From: Pseudomicrostroma phylloplanum
Lineage: Eukaryota; Basidiomycota; Exobasidiomycetes; Microstromatales
Length of the DNA: 64,000 nt
Direction of reading: 5' to 3'
Assembly (NCBI GenBank): GCA_039545275.1
Contig: BCHS01000019.1
Coordinates: 124,001 to 188,000 of the forward strand
The notes under the pieces were generated by a model, which saw nothing but the letters and a program-made list of their open reading frames with translations, was not told the DNA's origin and searched no databases. Positions 52,050 to 63,002 of the stretch are shown piece after piece. Each line of letters begins with the position of its first letter. Position 1 is the stretch's first letter. Position numbers and translations under genes: made by a program.

Positions 52050-53262
52050 CTACTTTCGGTACCAGACGACACCCTTCCTGCTCCTTCGCATCTTCCTCTG
52101 CAGCTGCAGCATACCGTACAACAGAGCCTCTGCTGTGGGCGGGCAGCCGGGAACGTACAGGTCAACGGGCACGATACGATCACAGCCTCGCACGACCGAG
52201 TATGAGTCTGTGGATAGTAAAAGGTGAAGAGGCGTGAAAGGTCAGCCGTGTCGTCCCACGAAGGAAGTCCGTGGTGGTCTTCTGCATACTCACAGTGGTA
52301 GTATCCTCCTCCGTTGGCACAAGATCCCATCGAGATGACCCACCTGGGCTCGGGCATCTGGTCGTAAACCTTCCTGAGAGCGGGTGCCATCTTGTTGGTG
52401 AGGGTACCGGCGACGATCATCACATCCGACTGACGGGGCGAGGCTCGGAACACGACACCCAGTCGGTCCTGGTCGTAACGGGCGGTGGCGACGTGCATCA
52501 TCTCTACGGCACAGCAGGCCAGACCGAAGGTCATGGGCCACATCGAACCTTGTCTTGCCCAGTTGACGATCTTGTCCATTGTAGAGAGCACATACTCTGA
52601 GGAAGGGGCGAAGGGACAGAGACCCGAGGTGAGCTTATGTCGGATCACTCCCATGCTGGACAGCGCGGCCGGGCGGCGTGGCAAGAGACCTGGCTGGATG
52701 CAGTGCACATGCTCGTAGACCGCTATTGTCGGCATGTGCCGCTCGATGCGACGACGCTTGAAAGCCTCGCCACTACCATTGCCATATCCCTCCCATCACT
52801 GTCTTTGCTCTGCTTCGCACCTTCCCCTCCATACCTCCCTTCAATTGAAGTCAATTACTCACCTGCTCCATTCTTAGGCTGCTGCAAGCTAAGCGCATTC
52901 GACCCCCTATTAGCCACCTCGCTCATCGTCGCAGGCTCCGCAAGCTCATTCTTGCTCGTCGTAGCAAAAGATCGCACGGGCTCAAGGCGCGGTGCGGACG
53001 ATGGGAGGACAGAGGTGGATGCGATGCGTGGGTATGAAGAGGCGGTGCTTGTGGTGAGAAGACGGGCGGAGGTGGCCAGTGGGGCGGCTCGCAGGGCTGA
53101 GAGGAAACAGGGGAGATACAGGATGATAGGATTGTTGTCAGCAGATGCTTCGATTTGCTAGTCTTCTTCCTTCACCAGTCGCAGCGCATACTCACTGTTC
53201 CTGCTGGCTGCGAGTCCAACACCCATGCTGGTAGCGAGCGATCGTCGTGCTGCAGAGGTCAT
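52050..53262 (-). CDS. NDUFS7: NADH:ubiquinone oxidoreductase (complex I) PSST/NDUFS7 subunit, mitochondrial
   Basis: Iron-sulphur subunit carrying cluster N2, next to the quinone site of respiratory complex I. Exons (right to left): 53196-53262, 52863-53096, 52294-52596 and 52050-52207; 253 residues. Exons 1-2 encode an Arg/Ser/Ala-rich mitochondrial presequence ([13 protein letters not shown]...). The conserved core starts at [20 protein letters not shown]. Cluster-binding cysteines occur in [26 protein letters not shown] and [15 protein letters not shown]; the tail ends VVWYRK. Presence of nuclear complex I genes separates this fungus from yeasts that have lost complex I. The E of EYVL and the Y of HYSYS are both built across introns, which confirms the splice sites. 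The gene converges on the EF-hand-like gene (139 bp). Confidence 0.96.
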
Positions 53263-53800
53263 GATGAGGGGAAGGACCGAGTGGAGACGAGGTGAGGTGC
53301 GGACGTGTGTTGCGGGGAAGGGGGAGATGACAATGGCGATGGCGAACTGGAGATGAGCGCCTTGCCTGCTTTGCCCTGCGTGGGGAGGCGGCGGAGGGCG
53401 GGCTGCCCGCCTCTCGCTCCGATTTGTCAGGGACAGCCGTTGCGCGTGCGGAGCCGATATCAATGCTTCCGTTCCGGTCCGACTCCTCCCTCCCTCCTCC
53501 CGCACTCAAAGGCAACTCTCCCTTGGGCGAGGCCTGCTGCCTAAAGTGTGGACGACGATAAGTGAGCACACTGGCAGTACGCAAAGAGCGGGGCCGCACT
53601 GTGTCAAGAGCCGGGTATGTCATTGTGTCTACGAAAGTTGGACTAAGTGAGATGAGGGGAATCGTTCTGTACGCTGCCAACCCTCGTTCCTGTAACGTAT
53701 AGCCAGTACCTTCATTCCGATCCCCTACGCAGGCGCTGCGCTAGTACCTAGCCCGTCTTGCCGGCCCTGTTTCCTTAACTGACGAAATCGAAGAGCTCAG
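53263..53800. other. Spacer between two leftward genes
   Basis: Promoter of the complex I gene and 3' end region of the DsbA-like gene. No supported feature. Confidence 0.4.
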
Positions 53801-54716
53801 TCATTGACCGTTGTTGGTCGTGGGCGCCACTGCTGCAGAAGCTGGAGGGCCGACGTTCTTCTCGAGGAACTCCTTCCACTCCTTTGCCTGGAAGGAGCTC
53901 GAGACCGATCCCTCTACCAATCCGTTCCAGACTGGGTGGGTGCATGGGCACAGTTGCAAGAAGGTGAGTCATTCACTGCCTACTTTATAGCTTTCGCCTA
54001 TCTCACCCACTCTTCGCCAGTACTCACCAGCAGTAGGCGTGACATGAATCGAGTTCTGTCTCCCAAATTTGACGCAGTACTTCAAGTCCGGGATGACCGC
54101 ACTGCCTGCATTCCCCTCCCCCACCTTCAACAGATTCCTCACTGTTCCACCCAGGGGCTGTCCCTGAGGCAGATCCACCAGTGGGGTCGAGCGCGACTTC
54201 TTGGGAGCTTCCCCAAGTACTTCAATAGCCATGTTGGCCAGCTCGGCGCGGATCTGGTCTGGGTTGCGCGTGCGGGACTTTTCGTCAAAGTAGGCTTCTT
54301 GCTTGGCCATGAGTGTCTGAGAGAAAATCCAGAAGGAGTCTAGTGTAACAAGAAGCTCAGGGATCAGTCCAGTGCTCTGGCCCGTTCCCATTTGGTGATC
54401 CTAGCGCGTGCTACTCACTCGTCTTGGGATCGGCAATCAGCTCCTGCTCCTTCCTCGCGATCTTCGCGCTCGCCAAGGCCGCCTCATTCAGCAGCGTCGA
54501 CGTGCCATGCCAAGGTTGTGGGTACGGCCTTACGACGATTCTGACTTGGCCCTTGTAAGGAGCTTCCTCTCCAAAGATCAGAGGCAGGAGATGGTGGTGC
54601 GCTCCAATGAGCTGCTTGGCCGAAAAGGGACAGAGGTAGTCTACGTAGAGCTCCAGGGTGTGAGGAGCAAAAGTGTCTCCGATGGCGAGGGGCTTGAGAG
54701 AGGGAGGAAGAGCCAT
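53801..54716 (-). CDS. DsbA-like thioredoxin-fold protein
   Basis: Exons (right to left): 54419-54716, 54028-54339 and 53801-53931; 246 residues. The start MALPPSLKPLAIGD is followed by LELYVDYLCPFSAK, where the usual CxxC of DsbA is reduced to CPFS (one Cys), as in 2-hydroxychromene-isomerase/FrnE-type and fungal DSBA-like relatives. HGTSTLLNEAALASAK, the alpha-helical insert and HVTPTAVWNG (the cis-Pro loop, joined by the last intron) complete the fold; the tail is SSFQAKEWKEFLEKNVG. No signal peptide is seen, so it is probably cytosolic. Likely a glutathione- or thiol-dependent enzyme, but no substrate can be named. The splices giving TNSFW and TAVWNG keep phase. Confidence 0.85.
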
Positions 54717-55073
54717 GTTTGATTGCGCTGGAGGTAGTGTATAGAGATTGATTTGGCGGAAAGATGTGCTGTGGACAGGAAGGAGGAGGATGGTCAATGC
54801 CTTTGCGCCGCGGAGATTTCAAGTGGAGGTGCCGCTCGTCCGAGTTGATCTCGCCATTCCGTCCATGCGGAGCGTGACAAGGGTGTCTTCATTACAACGC
54901 CCACAGCCAAGCAGCCCGCCCAGCCAGCGTGTACTACGCTACCATGGCCACCCAGACCGTCGCACCCTCTCCCTCTCGCTTTCTCATACAACCTGTGCAA
55001 TTTTCTACGCCTCTCGCAAAGGACTTGGACTAGACTACACTACAGTATGCTATCGGGGTCGCAGTGCTACGCC
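54717..55073. other. Spacer between two leftward genes
   Basis: Short promoter region for the DsbA-like gene plus the 3' end of the large HEAT-repeat gene. Nothing further seen. Confidence 0.4.
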
Positions 55074-58000
55074 TCACTGCGACGTCTCCTCCTCGTCTCC
55101 TCCTGCTGCTACATCCACACTCTTCTCTTCCGCATCCCCTCCAACACTGCCACCGTTTCGCTTCTCTTGCGCTTGGGGCTGCCCTTGCGACTGCTTGAGC
55201 GTAGAAGGGGGTCCGAGGGCACCACTGACAAAGGACAGGAAAGGGTCGACGGGCTTGCTCGAAGCGTTGCGCTCGTGCGCCAGGTCATCAGATCCATCGG
55301 ACGACGAAGAGGTTGGGTCCGAAGAGGAGCCGCTGGTGCGGTTGCTCTGCGGTGATCCGCTGTTGGTCGAGACGCTGCTGCCGAAGGAGGAGGAGACTAC
55401 GCCCTGCTCCCCACCTTGGCCCGGGCCTCCTTTCCTAGTCCTCTCAGGAGAGGTGAGCGAGTAGGCTTCAGGGTCCATTCCTCCTTCTGCGTAGCCATTC
55501 ATGCTCAGCCCGAGCGGGGTAGACCCCGATCCGCCTTGAGCAACGGCAGCAGCATACGAGGGGCTGGGATCGTCCCTACCAACGCTCAGCAGATGATGCG
55601 GCGCCTCTTCCTGACTGCCGTAACTGTCGTCCGCTCCCGTGTCCTCGACACCACCACCAGCTCGCTCCTGTTGACCATGCGCGGGTCCATAGCCTTCGTA
55701 AGGGTGATGTTGCGCGTGTTGCATGCCAAACGGACTGTCGTCGTCTTCATCGTCGTCGTCGTCGAACATGGACGAATCGGCTTCGATGTTGACCATTTCC
55801 TGATCCGAGTCGATGTCGTGCTCACTCATGTGAATGATGCCCGCATCGTCGCCATCGCCGTCCTCTTCGTCGTCGGTGTTGGAAAGTCGCACGAGGCCAT
55901 TGACCATACCTTCCCTCTGCTCGGTCTGCTCATCTTCGTCCATGGAGAAAGGACCGCCCGAATGCTGTTGCGCATTGCCCCCTTCGTGCTCCCACATGGA
56001 GACAGGAGGCTCAGGTCGATGAGGTCCCCCTTCTGCAGGTCCCAGAATGAGCTCACGCCTTCCTTGCAAACCTGCCTGCGGTTCAGCGCTCCGGATAGGA
56101 TCTTGCGAATCGAAGAGGTCCACCACCGTATCGCGCACCAGGGCGCTCGAGTCGGTCGCAAGCTTCTTGAGGAGCTCAACGAGTTCGGGGGAGCGACTCT
56201 GCTCTGAAGCGTAAAGCTCATCCAGCGTGCACATGAGGTGCACTACACGAGCCAGAGCCATGCGCACATCTACCACCGGGTCCGAGCCAAGTGCAATGAG
56301 GCGTGGCAGGACGATGAGCTGGAACGAGGAGCGCTGGATACGCGACTCGACTAGGGCGCGAGCAGCGAGGAGGAAACCTACGCGTTCTCGGTAGCTCGAC
56401 GACTCGCCCATGTCTGCTAGCATACCCAGGACGCCATCTGCTATAGTCTGATCGTGCTCCGCAAAGTTCTTGTACAACGAAGGGACCGCCTTGACGCCGG
56501 CATCGCGGACAGCGCTGACGGGGTCAGACAGTGCAACTTGCATGATGGACATGAGGCTGCCTTCTTCGTCTTCGAGGACAAAGTGATCCGCCAGCATGGG
56601 TACTTGCAGCGCCAAAGCTTCTCGCAGCCTCCAGTCATAGGCAAAGCTAGTGGACCACATGTCGCGGAGAGCGCTCAGATGACGAATCGCAGTATCCCTC
56701 GGCAAGTGGGCCAGGATGACATGTGTGTTCTCCAGCGCAGAGGCTTTGACGTCTGCATCTTCCTCGGTGGTCAAATAGCGATGGAGGACTGGCAGCAGGT
56801 CGTTTTCGGTAGCGTCTGCTCCGATGAGCTTGCCAAGCTCGTGCAGGGAAGCTCCGAGGCACTGCCTCACCTTCGGAGAAGGGTCAGCACAGAGATCGCC
56901 GTGGGCTTGACGTAGACGCGGCCAGGCCGCACCGCCGAGCGTGAGGACCACGGCAGGGAAGTTGTAAGCCATGATGAGCGGTCGCTCCGGATCGCCGCCT
57001 TGAACGCCCATGAAGTTCGAGCCCCAGTGCGAATCCTTGCGCGAGTGCATTGTCCCGTTGTTGTTGTTGCCGTTGAGGGCCGCAGCGAAGCCAAAGTCGG
57101 CAAAGAGGAAGCTTCCACTGCCAGGGGATGGTGAGCGCTCCTCGCCGTGGCCTTCCGTAGTCGCATGGTCCTCACTACTCTGCGGGCCGTCGAATGGCTC
57201 ATTGAGGAAGAAGCGGACCAACTCTTCTGGCACGCCACCTTCCTCCTCATGAAAGAGGTAGATGGCCTCACCGATGACTTCCAGTGCAGCTGTCCGGACA
57301 TTCCTCGAGACGTCATTTGAGAAAGCTCGTAGCAGAGCCACTACGCGTTGTCTTCGGAGGTCGCCAGTGATCTTCTTGAAGATGGCCGGCAGGGAGGAGC
57401 AAGCAGCTTGTCTCACATGCCAGATCTTATCCTCGCAGAAGGTGTCAAATGCGGGTAGCAACCGGCGCTCGACATCATCGTCTCCCAGATATCTGCTCAG
57501 AGGACCAAGCGCGACTGCCGCCTCTTTGCGCACATAGAATGCGGTGTCGTCCTTGAAGCTGACAATCTCGTCCACGAAGCGCGTACTGACGATGTCCGCA
57601 GACACAGCGTCCTCAGCACTTAGAGCCCCGAGGAGACTGACGGATGCCATCCTGCCCACAGCTGCCTCCTCGTCGACGTCTGCCTTGTCATATGCGCTGA
57701 ACATTGGCGAGGAGCTATCAAAGGGGGAACCCCCTTTGCGCCAGTCGTCGGCAGCCTGAGACTCATCTTGCATCTCTGCGTCCCAGGACGAGTCACCTTC
57801 TTCGGCCGCGTTAACCTTGAAGGGAATGTTAGAAGAGGACGTGGCCTCTGCAGTGCCGGCAAGTGAGGCATCCGAGGTACCGGCAGCATGGGCTTCTCCG
57901 CCATTCTGCTGTGCTTCAAAGTGTTCCTCATGACCGCTGTGCGACTTGCCCATTGCCAAGGCAACGTGTTCGAGCAGCTCGTCAATGATCGCCTCCTTTG

Positions 58001-60953
58001 CCTTTGCCCCAAAGCTGTACTTGTCATACGCCACGGGCTCTCCGTCTCGACCCTCTGCATGAGGCACGACAATATCGTCTGCTGACATCTCGGTGTCTAC
58101 GCCGTCTCCGTTGCTCTCCCGAGCATGCAGCAACTGGAAGAAGCTGACGACAGAGCTTTGCGCCGTGCTTGCAACGACGGAATTCTGGTTGAGGAGGAGA
58201 GCGCAGAGAAGTGCAGTGAAGATGCCGACTGGTATGCGTGGCCTGATGGCCATCTCCTTGGACTCGGACTCGTCTGCCCCATTCGCTTCGGCAGAGGCGT
58301 CGTGCTCTTCCAGTTCGGCTAGGGGGCAGTTGCGATAAAAGTACCACATGACGTGATGCACCTCGGCGGCAAAGGCAGTGCAGACGTCCGCTTCGTCGGT
58401 TGCTAGACCGTTGAGGAGGGGTATCACGTATTCTACCGCTTCCGAGAGCTCTACTTCGCGAATCCAGGCCGGAAGAGACCGAGAGACGATCACTCGGTGG
58501 TAGGTCATCTCGCTCTTGGCAAAGAGGAAAATCCTCTCAAGGGTACTCAGACTCTCCTCTGGCTGCTCCATCTCAGCAGAAATGGCAGCGGTAGCAGCAT
58601 CGGCATTGGGCTGATCGGGTGTTGATGCTTCATCCAGCATGTTACCACCAGTAGTGCCATCCCCGTGGATGTCCACACCGTCCAACAGAGCGTCATTGCC
58701 GTCTCGCTGCGCCAGATCGACTTCATCTGCTGCAATGTCGCCAAGGCTCTCCTGAGCCGCTTCCGAAGTAGACTGCAGATTTGCATCGTGACTGCTTTCC
58801 CATGGCATGGCCTCCGACTTGGCCACCGGATCTCGGAAATACTGCAGCATACCTCCAGTCGTCATCGAAGGGCTTTCTGGAGGGGTGGGTACCGCAGAGG
58901 AGCGAGACAGACTCGGCCGCTTGGGAGGCATTGCAGGCCTACCAGCAAAGCTTGGAGTGGTCTGGTTGCCATCCCGATCTGTAGCTTCCTCATCGCCATC
59001 TTGAGATTCCCCTCTGTCGAGCTGATCGGCAGCAGCCTCTCTCCTCTTCTCACTAGAGGCAGCATCTTCTTCATCGGCAGAAAAGGCTGCATCTTCCGCA
59101 TCGCTATGCTCTTCCCGCTGCCCCTCCAAGTCCGCTTCCGTATCTTCCATTTCCCTGTCATCATCATCGTCCGCATTGCTAGCTGAGTCCTTGCCGCTCG
59201 AGACGCTAGCTCCGTCCTCGGATCCAACATCATCTGGGTCATCCGATAGGTCGTAGCCTGACCGCGGCGGCATACCAATGAAGGAGCGGGTCTTGGGAGG
59301 GGAGACTGAGCCCAGGCTCGCAGGCGAAGAAGGCGAAGCTCCAGTCTTTGGGGTCTGTGGGCGAGGCAGGAAGGGCGACGAAGTGCGGAAGATTGGAGCA
59401 GGAGGGCCGTTGCCATCGAAATCGCCCGAGGGCCGCCTGGCAGGACTGGGTGCCTGCCTGTCATCCGAGAAGTCCTGGCCTAGATCAGGCGGATCCTCGC
59501 CGGTTGGTGTGCCTTGCGCATGAGCATTTTGAGAGTCTACCTGCGAGGTTGACTTAGAAGGGCTGATGACCTTGAAGATTGGACTCAACTCTGATGGAAC
59601 AGCGCCATTGTCTGACTGCCCTTTGAGACTAGTGAGCGGCAGGGCCGGCGCAGAGGTAGAGGCATCGTATGAGTTGTTCCTTTGGCTGTGCGTTGGGTGG
59701 GAGAGCAGGCCTGTAATCGCTGGCGGTGACACGCTTGACGACAAGGTTGGTGACGATCCTAGGCTGGCAGATCCTGAAAGACTTCTGCGATGCCCCGGGC
59801 CTTCCGCGCCAAAGAGTGATCCTTTCGATTGCGTAGGCGATCCTGATGAAGACGAGCTCGAGGAGCGTGACTGCCTGTCGAAGGGAGATCGTCGGCCTCC
59901 GAAGGGTCCACTCGGCAGTCTTGACGGACTGCGCGAGTTGGAACGGTCGCCTGGATTCAGCATTGCGCCAGCCGCCCACTTCGATGCGGCATCTCTACCT
60001 CGCGGTGAGGCAGAAGAGGGTGAAAGCGTCGCTTCCGATGGCCACACCGAGTCAAAGGGATGCTCAGGGTCCGGACCACCCGGTATCGGTACATGGCCAG
60101 CTCGGGGACTCGAGGGAAGAGGGACCGGCGACGAAGGGCGGATGGGGGAAACCATGTTACCGCTTCTGCCACTTCCGGAACCGCCAGAGCTGGGCCTTCT
60201 GCCTCGATTTGTGCCAAAAGCCTGTAGACGAGGAGATAGTGGAATGCCATATCCTCTCGCGGGCGAAGAGCTGCGTCTAGACAAGCTGTCCCAGCTCGCT
60301 ACGCCCATCACCTGTGAATTGGATGGTGAGAATGAGTTTCGCTTTGATTCTGGCGATTTGGAGAAAGGTGAATCTGCGCTGTGAGCCGAGGAAGAGCTGG
60401 AGCCTGGGGTGGAGCTGCTCCCCGCAGGTACGGGGCCAGGGTGCGAGGCCGGTCTGCTCATGGGAGTCGCTCTCGAGGCAGTAGAGGCGGGGCCGTGTAA
60501 CGGCGAAGGGGCCCTCTGTCTCGTAGCTGGGCTGTCCCAACTCAAGCTGCCCATGCTACCCGCAAAGGGAGCACCAGGAATGGTGGGGCTGAGATTGACA
60601 GAGCGCGATCGTTGGTGGTGATGATGCTTGCCGCTTGAAGCTGCATGGGCGGGTGGGGGCGGCTGTGCTTCGACGTCGGCGGCCCTGACGGGCGCGGGAT
60701 GACGGATGGAAAGTGATTGCAAAGGGCTGGGAGACCGTTCGTGGGATGATGCAGATGACTGTGAAGGATGCTGACTTGCTTGACTCGGGAGAGGGTCTAG
60801 TGCAGATGATGATGACGAGGGCAGGGAAGAAGAAGCAGAAGCAGAGGGAGCCTCCTCAATCACTGCGTTGCGGATATGAGGCAACGCGGTGAGCAGGCTG
60901 CGTCTTTGACGTGACTTGGTCCGCAATGACGTCGTACTTACGATGACTGTCAT
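55074..60953 (-). CDS. HEAT-repeat protein, PP4 regulatory subunit 1 (PPP4R1)-like, with a very long N-terminal extension
   Basis: Continuous frame of 1959 residues. Residues 1 to about 830 are disordered, Ser/Pro-rich in the first 600 and acidic around 600-690 (DDDDDREMEDTEADLEG), with many SP/TP sites. From about 830 the protein becomes helical: LERIFLFAKSEMTYHRVIVSRS, SLPAWIREVELSEAVEYVIPLL and a HEAT-repeat array (KDDTAFYVRKEAAVALGPLSR, DKIWHVRQAACSSLPAIFKK, SNDVSRNVRTAALEVIGEAI, DPVSAVRDAGVKAVPSLYK) to about 1650, then an acidic Gly/Ser-rich tail. Order and repeat style fit PPP4R1-type scaffolds, which dock protein phosphatase 4; other PP2A-like A subunits are shorter and regular. A GTAAGT after the fourth codon could mark a tiny first exon, so the exact N-terminus is uncertain. 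The gene is leftward, tandem with ATG8. Confidence 0.75.
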   Translation of the reverse strand: MTVIVSTTSLRTKSRQRRSLLTALPHIRNAVIEEAPSASASSSLPSSSSSALDPLPSQASQHPSQSSASSHERSPSPLQSLSIRHPAPVRAADVEAQPPPPAHAASSGKHHHHQRSRSVNLSPTIPGAPFAGSMGSLSWDSPATRQRAPSPLHGPASTASRATPMSRPASHPGPVPAGSSSTPGSSSSSAHSADSPFSKSPESKRNSFSPSNSQVMGVASWDSLSRRSSSPARGYGIPLSPRLQAFGTNRGRRPSSGGSGSGRSGNMVSPIRPSSPVPLPSSPRAGHVPIPGGPDPEHPFDSVWPSEATLSPSSASPRGRDAASKWAAGAMLNPGDRSNSRSPSRLPSGPFGGRRSPFDRQSRSSSSSSSGSPTQSKGSLFGAEGPGHRRSLSGSASLGSSPTLSSSVSPPAITGLLSHPTHSQRNNSYDASTSAPALPLTSLKGQSDNGAVPSELSPIFKVISPSKSTSQVDSQNAHAQGTPTGEDPPDLGQDFSDDRQAPSPARRPSGDFDGNGPPAPIFRTSSPFLPRPQTPKTGASPSSPASLGSVSPPKTRSFIGMPPRSGYDLSDDPDDVGSEDGASVSSGKDSASNADDDDDREMEDTEADLEGQREEHSDAEDAAFSADEEDAASSEKRREAAADQLDRGESQDGDEEATDRDGNQTTPSFAGRPAMPPKRPSLSRSSAVPTPPESPSMTTGGMLQYFRDPVAKSEAMPWESSHDANLQSTSEAAQESLGDIAADEVDLAQRDGNDALLDGVDIHGDGTTGGNMLDEASTPDQPNADAATAAISAEMEQPEESLSTLERIFLFAKSEMTYHRVIVSRSLPAWIREVELSEAVEYVIPLLNGLATDEADVCTAFAAEVHHVMWYFYRNCPLAELEEHDASAEANGADESESKEMAIRPRIPVGIFTALLCALLLNQNSVVASTAQSSVVSFFQLLHARESNGDGVDTEMSADDIVVPHAEGRDGEPVAYDKYSFGAKAKEAIIDELLEHVALAMGKSHSGHEEHFEAQQNGGEAHAAGTSDASLAGTAEATSSSNIPFKVNAAEEGDSSWDAEMQDESQAADDWRKGGSPFDSSSPMFSAYDKADVDEEAAVGRMASVSLLGALSAEDAVSADIVSTRFVDEIVSFKDDTAFYVRKEAAVALGPLSRYLGDDDVERRLLPAFDTFCEDKIWHVRQAACSSLPAIFKKITGDLRRQRVVALLRAFSNDVSRNVRTAALEVIGEAIYLFHEEEGGVPEELVRFFLNEPFDGPQSSEDHATTEGHGEERSPSPGSGSFLFADFGFAAALNGNNNNGTMHSRKDSHWGSNFMGVQGGDPERPLIMAYNFPAVVLTLGGAAWPRLRQAHGDLCADPSPKVRQCLGASLHELGKLIGADATENDLLPVLHRYLTTEEDADVKASALENTHVILAHLPRDTAIRHLSALRDMWSTSFAYDWRLREALALQVPMLADHFVLEDEEGSLMSIMQVALSDPVSAVRDAGVKAVPSLYKNFAEHDQTIADGVLGMLADMGESSSYRERVGFLLAARALVESRIQRSSFQLIVLPRLIALGSDPVVDVRMALARVVHLMCTLDELYASEQSRSPELVELLKKLATDSSALVRDTVVDLFDSQDPIRSAEPQAGLQGRRELILGPAEGGPHRPEPPVSMWEHEGGNAQQHSGGPFSMDEDEQTEQREGMVNGLVRLSNTDDEEDGDGDDAGIIHMSEHDIDSDQEMVNIEADSSMFDDDDDEDDDSPFGMQHAQHHPYEGYGPAHGQQERAGGGVEDTGADDSYGSQEEAPHHLLSVGRDDPSPSYAAAVAQGGSGSTPLGLSMNGYAEGGMDPEAYSLTSPERTRKGGPGQGGEQGVVSSSFGSSVSTNSGSPQSNRTSGSSSDPTSSSSDGSDDLAHERNASSKPVDPFLSFVSGALGPPSTLKQSQGQPQAQEKRNGGSVGGDAEEKSVDVAAGGDEEETSQ

Positions 60954-62024
60954 CTTGACCCCCCGTCATGGCGACCAGGCCGGATCACTCTTCAAGTTTA
61001 GTGCCTGAAGCTACTGCTGCTGCTGATGCTTTGGCAAGGAAGCAGACTGCCTGTCTGCTTGTATGCGTGCCTGCCCTGAATGGAGTGCTATCCGTCGATG
61101 ACCTCTACTTGTGCCGATGGCCGCAAGTCTGCTGCGATTTTGCTCCCGCTTCGCTTGAGACAAAGGGGTATGGGATTAGAGAACCATTGAAGCGACGAGG
61201 TGAGGGTGTGAGGATGGGATGGGTCGTTCTGATGATGCTTGAGATGATGAGCTCGGAAGGCGGACTGGCGATGACAGAGGGCAGATGAGATGAGGGTCCG
61301 TACTTGGTCTTCGTGCGAAGTAGGCTCCGGGGATGGGATGAGGGAGCAGCGTCCGTCGTCTGCGTGGAGAGATTGGCTGCTCGCGTGCTGCCTGCCTGCC
61401 TGCCTGCCTGCCTGTCTAGGCTGTCCACCCGCCTGTGCCCTTTCCTCCTTTGGCCTCTGTCCGCCGCGGAAAAAATCGACGAGGGCAAGTCAAGTCGCAG
61501 CTGATGCAGGGTCGCCTCGCGCACTTCGCTCACCCCCTGCGAGATAGGCGCGTGGGGCAGGCTACTCCCTCGAGCCTGCCTCAGCAGCACGCAGACGACG
61601 AGGGGAGGGGAACATGCAGCAGTCACCAGCTAGCCCTCAGCTCAAACACACGCTACGCTTGATCAGTGGTGAGAAAGATTGGATGGACATGAGAGACAGA
61701 GGCAAGATGAGGCACAAGAGCGAGGCGAGGTAGAGTATATAGTCTTACATGGGTCTTTCGAGCATAGCAACAAGGTCACAAGAGCGAGGCGCTGATTCTG
61801 ATGGAGACAGCAGGAACAAGGAAGCGAGGATCGTAACGGGAGGAGGCAGGGTGCAGAGGGCAATCTCGGGAGATTAGCTGGCGCTCCCAGAAGTGCGGCT
61901 AAAGACTGAGAGGCTGCAGTTGCGATGGCTCGGAAAGATCGACGATTTCTTGACCAAACACGTACGAGGAGCGCAGTGCATCGGGCCATCTAGCGAGCCA
62001 TCATCGACCTCTTGCGTCAGATGT
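60954..62024. other. Spacer between ATG8 and the HEAT-repeat gene
   Basis: Contains the HEAT-repeat promoter and the 3' region of ATG8. A (CCTG)6 array lies at 61391-61414. Frames on both strands lack domain or splice support. Confidence 0.45.
61391..61414. repeat. (CCTG)6 microsatellite
   Basis: Six perfect CCTG tetramers upstream of the HEAT-repeat gene. A degenerate version of the same tetramer occurs at about 6779-6806. Confidence 0.85.
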
Positions 62025-63002
62025 TCACGCACTGCCTGCACCGAAGGTGTTCTCTCCAGAATAGCTGACGTAGAGAAATCCGTCCTCGTCCTTGTGCTCC
62101 TCGTAGATAGCACTCATCAGTGCGGCAGTGGCCGGGAGCACCTCGTCCACAAAGATGAAGATGGCCTTCTCTGGTGACAGCTTGATCCTCTTGCGGATGA
62201 CGTAGACAAATTGACCAACGGTGAGGTCCTGGTGTAAGAAGCGGGGACAAGGTTATCAGCACCAGCATTTGCAAGCCCACTGCAGCAGACATGACCTCTG
62301 GCCCACTCACCGAAGGTACCAAGTACTTCTTCTTGTCGATAGTCGGGATGTCTGTCCTGTCTGCCTTCTCACAAATCACCTGAGCGAAAGGGGGAAGGGG
62401 CAAGATAGGCGAGACGGCGTCAGCGGCGTGAACACATTTGCAGCAAACAGGATAGAGGAACAGCTGGCAGGAGGATGCTCTGATGTCCCAGGAGCACGTC
62501 TGCCATACCCTGCAAGGGACCCCAATTCTCCCACATCTCATCAAAAGTGCTGCCGATCTGGTTACTCACGGGGATCCTGTCTGGATACTTGACTCGAATC
62601 CTCTCAGCCTCCGCCTTTCGCTTCTCTACATGTGCGAACAGTGCGATGGTCGCATCCGGAGCAAGTTGGCGAAGAGATAGTTGTGAGTTGGAGTCGAAGG
62701 AAGCAAAGCATGAGCAGCGGGGAAAGGGTGGGAAGTGGTAGGCTGTCAGTCACTGATCGCTATCTGTACATGAGCCGTCCTCCACCTTGAGCCTGGCCTC
62801 TCTTCCGCTTGCTTGCGTGTATGTGCCATTCTTTCGACATCCTGCGGATCGGAGGCAAGCTAGGCTGCCCGATGAATGCCGCAGGGGGCTTGTGGTAGTG
62901 AAACATTGGCCGCCGGCGCACCCGGTGACGCGTGCCATCCACTTTGGTTGGATGTGCGTGATACTAACCGAATGGGTGCTCATCCTTGAACTTTGAGCGC
63001 AT
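62025..63002 (-). CDS. ATG8: Autophagy ubiquitin-like protein Atg8
   Basis: Ubiquitin-like modifier conjugated to phosphatidylethanolamine on autophagosomal membranes. Exons (right to left): 62969-63002, 62570-62625, 62311-62379 and 62025-62228; 120 residues. Sequence: [20 protein letters not shown] (E made across the first intron), [54 protein letters not shown] and ENTFGAGSA. The C-terminal Gly of TFG is followed by four residues, AGSA, which Atg4 would remove to expose the reactive Gly. The first intron donor is GTTAGT, an exception to the usual GTGAGT. Identity to other Atg8 proteins is near complete. It shares a divergent promoter with SPT16. Confidence 0.98.
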
